Below, piece by piece: positions 41,289-47,084 of a DNA stretch of 47,084 nt. How positions within the stretch are numbered: the first letter of the stretch is position 1; the number at the start of each line of letters is the position of its first letter. The notes beneath the pieces are model-generated. The model worked only from the letters and a program-made list of their open reading frames with translations. It made no database searches and was not told the DNA's origin. Source of the stretch: Clostridium sp. UBA4548 (GTDB lineage: Bacteria > Bacillota > Clostridia > Clostridiales > Clostridiaceae); contig NZ_DGLI01000041.1 in the NCBI RefSeq assembly GCF_002387895.1, forward strand, positions 1 to 47,084, written 5' to 3'. Both the position numbers and the translations under genes were made by a program.

Positions 41289-42668
41289 CTAAGCACTAAC
41301 TTTTATTGGTTCTTTATCATCTATAATGCTTTTAACCCATTTCTTTGATCGTAGCCTAGCCCACTCAAATATGACTTTTATCAATTCTTCCATGCAAATT
41401 ATTAAATAAACAGCTGGAAGAGATAATTTAAAGTACACTGCTCCAATAAATCCTACAGGAATAGAGAAACACCAAATAGTACCAAGTTGAACAAGCATGG
41501 AATAAGTGGTATCTCCACCACCTCTAAATATACCAACGATCATAAGTACATTAAAAAATCTTAAAGGTGCAAAAAAAGCCATAGTTCTCAGCACAGTAAC
41601 TGTTAGTTTTATTGTATCCTCACTAATCTTGAAAGCTCCCGTTACTATTGGTGCGGAAATCCATAGAGCTGCTCCTATTACTACTCCAATCATAGGAGCA
41701 AGCACACCAAGTTTTCCTGCGTAATTAATAGCAACTTCTTCTTCACCTGCTCCAATTTTATTACCTACCATTATACTAGCTGCAACAGCAAGACCTATAC
41801 ATAATACCATGAACATATTATTTATCGTAGTGGCAATTTGCATACTTGCAACTTCCTTAATTCCAATCCTTGCATAGATTACTGAATAAGTAGTCATCCC
41901 TAAAGCCCAAACTAATTCATTCAAAATTACTGAGTAAGAAGTTTTAAAATAATTCTTAATAAATTCCAGATTAAAGCTTAAAAGTTCCCTAAATTTTCCT
42001 CTAACAACACTTTGAGGACTATATGCATAAACTAAAACTATAGCTGTTTCAACCAACCTAGCTATACTTGTAGCTAAAGCTGCTCCAGCAACTCCCATTA
42101 CAGGTGCACCAAGATTTCCAAATATAAATATCCAATTTAAAAAAGCATTTGTTAATACTCCAATTAAACTTGCAAACATAGGTGGCTTCGCAATGCCTGT
42201 ACATCTTAAAGCCGTTGAAAAACCTTGAGTTATGTTAGTGAGCATAAAAGTTATTGATATAATTCTTAAGTATTGAACTCCTAAGTCAATTATTATTACT
42301 TCATTGGTAAATACTCTCATAATAGATTCCGGTATAAATAGCGCAATTAATGTAAATATAACTGAAGCAATAGTTCCTAAAACTAAATCCAAGCCAAGTA
42401 CTTTTTTAATGCTGGATTTGTCTTTTCGTCCCCAATATTGTGCCATAAATATGCTAGCTCCAGCATTTATCCCAGATAAGCAAAGCATGAAAATGAAAAA
42501 ATACTGATTAACAAGTCCAACTGCTGCTATTTCATTTTCTCCTAATCTTCCTATCATCACATTATCCACCATGTTTAATGAGGAACTAATTAAATTTTGA
42601 AGTGTTATTGGAATAACCAATGTAAGAATAGTTGCAAAAAACTCTTTGTCTTTAAAAAGTCTTTTCAT
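41289..42668 (-). CDS. MATE family multidrug/Na+ efflux protein
   Basis: 459 residues, 12 membrane helices. The N-terminal LVIPITLQNLISSSLNMVDNVMIG and GLVNQYFFIFMLCLSGINAGASIFMAQYWGRKD (in parts) are classic MATE sequences. Antiport of drugs or metabolites with Na+ or H+ is the family role. AGGAGGGG lies before the ATG. Its promoter region holds a perfect palindrome and its leader a terminator-like hairpin, so expression is probably regulated. Confidence 0.94.
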   Translation of the reverse strand: MKRLFKDKEFFATILTLVIPITLQNLISSSLNMVDNVMIGRLGENEIAAVGLVNQYFFIFMLCLSGINAGASIFMAQYWGRKDKSSIKKVLGLDLVLGTIASVIFTLIALFIPESIMRVFTNEVIIIDLGVQYLRIISITFMLTNITQGFSTALRCTGIAKPPMFASLIGVLTNAFLNWIFIFGNLGAPVMGVAGAALATSIARLVETAIVLVYAYSPQSVVRGKFRELLSFNLEFIKNYFKTSYSVILNELVWALGMTTYSVIYARIGIKEVASMQIATTINNMFMVLCIGLAVAASIMVGNKIGAGEEEVAINYAGKLGVLAPMIGVVIGAALWISAPIVTGAFKISEDTIKLTVTVLRTMAFFAPLRFFNVLMIVGIFRGGGDTTYSMLVQLGTIWCFSIPVGFIGAVYFKLSLPAVYLIICMEELIKVIFEWARLRSKKWVKSIIDDKEPIKVSA

Positions 42669-42700
42669 ACTACCCCTCCTTTTCCTATGTTATTGTACAT

Positions 42701-42743
42701 AAAAAAATAAAGCAAATGGGTGATAAGCCGCCCATCTGCTTTA
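42701..42743 (-). terminator. Terminator-like hairpin in the leader of the MATE gene
   Basis: AAAGCAAATGGG (42709-42720) pairs with CCCATCTGCTTT (42731-42742) with one mismatch, plus an outer T-A pair. On the minus strand it is followed by seven Ts (42701-42707) and then, 20 bases on, the ribosome binding site. Confidence 0.75.
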
Positions 42744-42753
42744 AGTTCTATAA

Positions 42754-42784
42754 ATTATATAAAGTTATCGATAACTTGTACTAA
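42754..42784 (-). promoter_or_regulatory. Promoter of the MATE gene with a perfect 16-bp palindrome in the spacer
   Basis: AAGTTATCGATAACTT at 42762-42777 is a perfect palindrome. On the minus strand TATAAT (42754-42759) follows it, and TTAGTA (42779-42784) lies 19 bp upstream of the -10. A palindrome filling a long spacer is how MerR-type activators bind; a TetR or MarR type repressor is also possible. No such regulator gene is adjacent. Bases 42785-43015 show nothing else. Confidence 0.6.
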
Positions 42785-43015
42785 TAAATTATAACCCAAA
42801 ATACTGTAGTAATCAAAGGTATAAACTTACAATTTAATGAATAGTTTTTTAATTTTTAAGCAGATCTTACTTATTTCAATAAATTTAAATTTTCACTTAA
42901 CTTTGACTGCAAAATTTGCTATTAAAGAAAGTAACCTTACTATAAAAACTTAGAAGCTAAATATATCCAATATTTTTAACTAGAATCAAAATTTATATTA
43001 TTCTAGAAAATACTA

Positions 43016-43045
43016 ATCTCCCCCAACCCTAAGTTTGAGGGAGAT
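43016..43045 (-). terminator. Terminator after the M20 hydrolase gene
   Basis: ATCTCCCCCAA (43016-43026) pairs with TTGAGGGAGAT (43035-43045), 11 bp with one G-T pair in the minus-strand RNA; TAGTATTTTC follows. Confidence 0.75.
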
Positions 43046-43051
43046 AAAATT

Positions 43052-44224
43052 TTATACTAAACTCATTTTAGCCTTTGTATCATTAAATTCTTGCTTTACC
43101 TCAGAGAGAATACTAGGATTATCAATTAAATCAAAAGCAGTTCCAGCAACTATTTTAGCTGCATTTATTACTGCATCGTGTCCCCTTTGAGTTTTTCCAT
43201 CATCTAAAAACTCTTGTGAGTGGGATGAAGCATTTTCATCTACGAAAGATATTCTTATACATGACCCTGGTATAATGTACATAACATTACCAAAATCTGA
43301 AGATCCAGTTTTTTCTCTTGCAGGCTTAATATTAGGTGCATTTATTAACTTTGCATTATTCATAACTACATCATTTAAGCAGTAAACTGGTACCTTACTA
43401 TCCAAATCTTTCTCTCTTATAATCTCATAGGTGGTTCCTGTCATAAGTGCAGCACCCTTAACAATATCTTCAAATCGTTCTACTACTGACTTTAAATAGG
43501 AAGAATTATAAGATCTCAAGCTAAAAGAACCAGATGCTATTTTAGGTACTACATTATTTGGACCACCTGCATCAACAACTGTATAATGCATTTTTGTATC
43601 TTCTTGAACGTGTTCTCTTAAAAATTCAACTGCTTGGAAGGTTAACAACAGGGCATCCAACGCACTTCTTCCCTGCTCTGGTTTTAAGGCTGCATGGGCA
43701 CTCTTACCGTGGTAAATAACTTTAATACTGCTAGCTGCTAAGGATTTAATATCTACTTGAGTAGCGGGGCCACCATGCATCATAAGTGCCACATCTAGCT
43801 CTTTGATATAGCCCTCTTTTATCATCTTTATTTTACCGCCGCCACCTTCTTCTGCTGGTGTTCCATAAACTGTTAATTTATATGGCTTGTCCTTATATAA
43901 TTCTTTAATTGAAGTTGCAGCTCCAATAATTGCAGGACCCTGCATATGGTGTCCACATCCATGTCCCATAGGCAATGCATCATATTCACATAAAAGTCCT
44001 ATATTGGGTCCACCAACTCCATTTTCAAATATAGCTTTAAATGCTGTATCTAGGCTTCCAAGCCCTAGTTCAACCATAAAGCCCTGTTCCTTTAAGTAAT
44101 CTGTAAGTAATTTACTAGCTTTATATTCTTTAAAGGCAAGTTCTGGGTTATCAAAAATATAGTCAGCCATTTCTATTAAATCACTACTTCTATCATCTAT
44201 ATTCTTAAATAAGCTTTCTTTCAA
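43052..44224 (-). CDS. M20 family amidohydrolase (AbgB-like)
   Basis: 390 residues. CEYDALPMGHGCGHHMQGPA carries the metal and catalytic Asp/His/Cys cluster, GTPAEEGGGGK the catalytic Glu, and HGKSAHAALKP the lid-domain His. The layout is like AbgB (p-aminobenzoyl-glutamate hydrolase) and other M20D enzymes; substrate unknown. The start is TTG at 44224 with GGGAG 8 bases upstream; it begins 13 bases after the stop of the YfcC-type transporter, so both are one operon and the enzyme probably splits what the carrier brings in. Confidence 0.9.
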   Translation of the reverse strand: MKESLFKNIDDRSSDLIEMADYIFDNPELAFKEYKASKLLTDYLKEQGFMVELGLGSLDTAFKAIFENGVGGPNIGLLCEYDALPMGHGCGHHMQGPAIIGAATSIKELYKDKPYKLTVYGTPAEEGGGGKIKMIKEGYIKELDVALMMHGGPATQVDIKSLAASSIKVIYHGKSAHAALKPEQGRSALDALLLTFQAVEFLREHVQEDTKMHYTVVDAGGPNNVVPKIASGSFSLRSYNSSYLKSVVERFEDIVKGAALMTGTTYEIIREKDLDSKVPVYCLNDVVMNNAKLINAPNIKPAREKTGSSDFGNVMYIIPGSCIRISFVDENASSHSQEFLDDGKTQRGHDAVINAAKIVAGTAFDLIDNPSILSEVKQEFNDTKAKMSLV

Positions 44225-44237
44225 TTTTATCTCTCCC

Positions 44238-45653
44238 TTACATAGGACCATATTTTATCATTTGTGCAATTACCATTAAGGTACATCCAACAGCTACCCA
44301 TATAAGGAATAATTTCCCCATAAATTTCATCCATCTATCGTATGGAATGTTAGCTGCACCAAGTATACCCATAAGTGCAGAAGATGTTGGCAGTACATAG
44401 TTTCCAAAGCCGTCACCAAAGTTGAATGCAAGTACTGCTGATTGTCTTGTAAGTCCAACTAAATCTGCTAATGGTACAAATAAAGGCATTACAGTGTTCG
44501 CAAGTCCACTTCCTGATGTTATAAATAAGTTCAGTATAAGGTTTGCTATGTACATTGCTGCTCCTTGTACATAAGCTGGTAAAAATCCTAAAACTTGAGC
44601 CATTCCGTAGATGCATGTATCCATTATTTTACCTGCAGTTAGTATTCCCGAAACTGAACGAGCAAGACCTATAACCAACGCTGCTCCTATCATTTTCTTT
44701 GCGCCTTCTACCATACACTTTGCAATCTTACTTGGCCCAAAACCAGCACATGCACCAGCTATTATACCCATCCAGATAAATACTGCAGCAGTTTCTTCTA
44801 AGTCCCAATCAAGCTTTACTCCACCATATACAATAAGTCCTAGTAAGGCAAATAGTGTAACTATTACAAGCCATTTTCTTGCATCCATTGGCTTATCAAA
44901 TTCTGCTGCATCACTATTATTTGATTCATTTGCTATATCTAAATCATACATATAACTGGATTCTGGATTAAGTCTAACTTTCTTTGCATACCTAATAAGG
45001 TAAATGTTAGTTACTATATAAAATACGATAAAACATATGGCTCTGTATCCTATACCTGAGTAAGGTGGTAACCCTGCTATATTTTGTGCCACTATAGTAG
45101 TGTTTACATTTAATGTTCCTGTTGAAAATCCTACAGCACCACCTAAAAGTATGATTCCAGCACCAACTATAGAATCAAATCCTAAGACTTTTGCAAACAT
45201 TACCATGACTGGTGCAAATCCTATAAAGGTATTAACACCTTGAGTTGTACAAATTAAAGCAAATATTAATGTAACAATTGGAATGAATATTGTCTCTTTA
45301 GAAGATAGCTTTTTTGAAACCATTGCTATAAGAGACTGTAAAGCTCCACTAGTTACTATTACATTAAAGGCAGCTCCTGAAAATAAAATTACAAATATAA
45401 GACTTGCGGTCTCAATATAACCGCTTATTGCATAATTACCTAGTTTGAAAATATTTACTGGTGTATTAGCTATGTATTTAAATGATTCTGCATCAATAAC
45501 TTTTTTCCCAGCTGAATTTACTATTTTGTCATATTGTCCTGCTGGAACTATCCATGTACAAATCGCTGCTACAAATACAATAAGAGCAATAATTACTAAG
45601 GAATGCGGCATTTTAAAGTTTTTTTTATTTTCTTTATGAACCTTTTTACTCAT
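44238..45653 (-). CDS. YfcC family transporter
   Basis: 471 residues, about 12 membrane helices. ICTWIVPAGQYDKIVNSAGKKV-type N-terminus, FSGAAFNVIVTSGALQSLI, FIGFAPVMVMFAKVLGFDSI and SGSGLANTVMPLFVPLADLVGLTRQ (in parts) are the YfcC/ArcD-like signatures of putative basic amino acid or dicarboxylate carriers. AAAGGAG precedes the ATG. It heads an operon with an M20 hydrolase and follows a LysR-type regulator gene, which suggests uptake of an N-acyl or peptide-like compound. Confidence 0.9.
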   Translation of the reverse strand: MSKKVHKENKKNFKMPHSLVIIALIVFVAAICTWIVPAGQYDKIVNSAGKKVIDAESFKYIANTPVNIFKLGNYAISGYIETASLIFVILFSGAAFNVIVTSGALQSLIAMVSKKLSSKETIFIPIVTLIFALICTTQGVNTFIGFAPVMVMFAKVLGFDSIVGAGIILLGGAVGFSTGTLNVNTTIVAQNIAGLPPYSGIGYRAICFIVFYIVTNIYLIRYAKKVRLNPESSYMYDLDIANESNNSDAAEFDKPMDARKWLVIVTLFALLGLIVYGGVKLDWDLEETAAVFIWMGIIAGACAGFGPSKIAKCMVEGAKKMIGAALVIGLARSVSGILTAGKIMDTCIYGMAQVLGFLPAYVQGAAMYIANLILNLFITSGSGLANTVMPLFVPLADLVGLTRQSAVLAFNFGDGFGNYVLPTSSALMGILGAANIPYDRWMKFMGKLFLIWVAVGCTLMVIAQMIKYGPM

Positions 45654-45686
45654 ATGAAAAACTCCTTTACAAATTTATCAAATCAC

Positions 45687-45712
45687 TTACACGGCCGTAT
45701 AACTTAGTGTAA
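45687..45712 (-). promoter_or_regulatory. Candidate LysR-type operator upstream of the YfcC operon
   Basis: TTACAC (45687-45692) and GTGTAA (45707-45712) are inverted repeats 14 bases apart, with the GC palindrome ACGGCCGT (45691-45698) overlapping the left arm in an AT-rich gap of 120 bases. A T-N11-A dyad is the usual LysR site. The exact site is not certain. Confidence 0.45.
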
Positions 45713-45773
45713 TTGTAAACATTCAAAATATTTATGTAAAGGTTTTAAATTTTATATTTAGTATAAGTTTAAC

Positions 45774-46694
45774 TTATACATCTCCACTAAATATGCCCTT
45801 AATTGAATTAATAATTTTATTAAAATTCTTAATTTCCATTGAAACATTTGGGTATGCAATAACTAGTTCCGAAGTTATCTCATCCTGTATTACATTATAA
45901 TATTCAACATTTTTTATGTGGGACATGTAGTTGATATAGCTTACTCTATTGAATCCGATGCCAAAGTTTGCTGAAACTAGCTTCATTATAGTTTCTATAT
46001 TTCTAATTTCTATAATCTTTTTAGGAATTATTTCTGCCTTTTCAAACAAAATATCACTAGCTTCTCTTAAGCTTTGTCCCCTTTGAGGCAAAATAAAAGT
46101 CTCTTCCTCTAATTCTTTAAAATCAATATATTGAAAATTCCCATCTTCAAGCCACTTAGCTTTTCTTCTTAGTTTACTAGATGAGTTAACAGCTAAAAAT
46201 AAGTTATCGTTAAAAATATGTACATAATTTAAATCTTTTCTTCTTTTCATACAACTATAAATAATCAAATCTAGTTCGTAATTTGCAACCATAGCCTCTA
46301 ATACACTGGTATTAGACTCAGTAAACACTAATTCTATTTCTGGATAAGTCTCCCTAAAATGACTTGCAATTTCAGCTACTATATATGGGGATCTTCGGAG
46401 CTGTACGCCTACTCTTAATCTTCCTGTGCTACCTCTAAAAAAATTATGTAACTCAGTATTGAACTCACGTTCTAGGAAAAGCATTTCTCTAGCCTTTGCA
46501 ACATATTTTTCTCCCATATAAGTTAATGTATAAGAATTGCCCTTTCTTAAAAACAATTTAGCACCTAAAGTCTTTTCCAAATTGTTAATATATAGACTCA
46601 AGGCTGGCTGAGAAATAAATAATTTTTTAGCTGCTTTTGACATATTACCTTCTTCAGCTAAAGTACATACATATAGTTGTTCTTTTAAATTCAT
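45774..46694 (-). CDS. LysR family transcriptional regulator
   Basis: 306 residues. N-terminal winged helix-turn-helix (LYVCTLAEEGNMSKAAKKLFISQPALSLYINNLEKTLGAKLFLR read in parts, about 7-50) and a periplasmic-binding-like effector domain from about 90 (GRLRVGVQ...). It lies 120 bases upstream of the YfcC transporter and in the same direction, and so probably controls that operon. GGAGGAG is 5 bases before the ATG. The inducer is unknown. Confidence 0.95.
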   Translation of the reverse strand: MNLKEQLYVCTLAEEGNMSKAAKKLFISQPALSLYINNLEKTLGAKLFLRKGNSYTLTYMGEKYVAKAREMLFLEREFNTELHNFFRGSTGRLRVGVQLRRSPYIVAEIASHFRETYPEIELVFTESNTSVLEAMVANYELDLIIYSCMKRRKDLNYVHIFNDNLFLAVNSSSKLRRKAKWLEDGNFQYIDFKELEEETFILPQRGQSLREASDILFEKAEIIPKKIIEIRNIETIMKLVSANFGIGFNRVSYINYMSHIKNVEYYNVIQDEITSELVIAYPNVSMEIKNFNKIINSIKGIFSGDV

Positions 46695-47084
46695 ATTGAC
46701 TCCTCCATATATAAGTAAAACTAATACACTGTATAATAAAAACTAATATAAACATGTTCACCTTTTATTACTAAATTCTAAGAAACCTTGGTTATTTTTC
46801 GTTCTAAAGCCTATAAAATCTAAAGTTAAATATTATAATCTTACAGTGTTTTCATAACCACTACTCCCTGGCCATAATCCAAATCATCCCTTACTACTTC
46901 AGTTAATAAAGCTTTAAGCCAGTTTAGTAAATTTCAGCTTTTTAAAGCACTTCAATTTTCTATATTATATAATATCCATGTATTTTAAAATAGAGGTAAA
47001 ATTTCTAAGTTAATAATTAAAAACTTAATGCCGTTGGTATTCATAAAGATTGAACCTAGCGAAAATAGAGTCTGTAAAATAATT
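46695..47084. other. Intergenic region to the window end, no gene seen
   Basis: No supported ORF, tRNA or terminator on either strand. The minus-strand stretch just upstream of the LysR gene holds its ribosome binding site and the TACAGTGTA palindrome (near 46727-46735), a possible autoregulatory site. The last 60 bases are less AT-rich but match nothing I know. Confidence 0.4.

Noticed and set aside
1..47084. CRISPR arrays, rRNA genes, prophage or transposase genes.
   Set aside because: No regularly spaced repeats, no rRNA sequence and no integrase, capsid or transposase reading frame were seen.

Overview
The window is a low-GC, AT-rich stretch that looks like an anaerobic, spore-forming Clostridium, probably near the C. 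botulinum/sporogenes group. The evidence is the composition, strong AGGAGG-type ribosome binding sites, frequent TTG starts, an A/V-type ATPase operon in place of any visible F-type one, a flavodiiron protein, and sporulation-linked genes (a Spo0E-like peptide, SpoVB/MurJ-type flippases, a collagen-like protein). I see no prophage, CRISPR array or insertion sequence with a transposase. Most genes are on the minus strand.

Layout. 1-2.3 kb: the start of a collagen-like protein cut by the window edge, a CsoR copper repressor with its own operator, MsrB, a small protein kinase and two tandem tRNA-Leu genes. 2.3-7.4 kb: an aroC-polA-coaE-lytic transglycosylase operon. 7.5-15.9 kb: glutaminase, a third tRNA-Leu, a lipoprotein, an M18 aminopeptidase, a DUF896-hprK pair, a 55-codon Spo0E-like gene, an acidic unknown protein, arginase and a flavodiiron protein. 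15.9-19.2 kb: the HelD helicase, a 97-residue gene with an in-frame TGA that reads as a Cys-selenocysteine protein, and peptide deformylase. 19.4-28.0 kb: a nine-gene V-type ATPase operon (H/G-I-K-E-C-F-A-B-D) whose rotor subunit carries sodium-binding residues. 28.4-33.1 kb: a B12-binding radical SAM protein with a degenerate methyltransferase partner, a phospholipase C-like protein without a signal peptide, a 148-bp MITE-like element, and a membrane-anchored beta-propeller. 33.2-41.3 kb: an M29 aminopeptidase, two lipid-flippase-type proteins, an RluA pseudouridine synthase, an M20 amidohydrolase, a CPHC glutaredoxin and a small membrane protein. 41.3-46.7 kb: a MATE exporter and a LysR / YfcC transporter / M20 hydrolase group.

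The most interesting items are the likely selenoprotein at 18353-18646 with a candidate bacterial SECIS hairpin, the short Spo0E-like gene at 12900-13067, the MITE-like repeat at 31519-31666, and several hairpins in leaders or over ribosome binding sites (30653-30695, 34386-34429, 39816-39847, 40100-40201, 42701-42743), which suggest RNA-level control of the genes behind them. Functions come from reading the sequence and from memory of the families; no database search was run.
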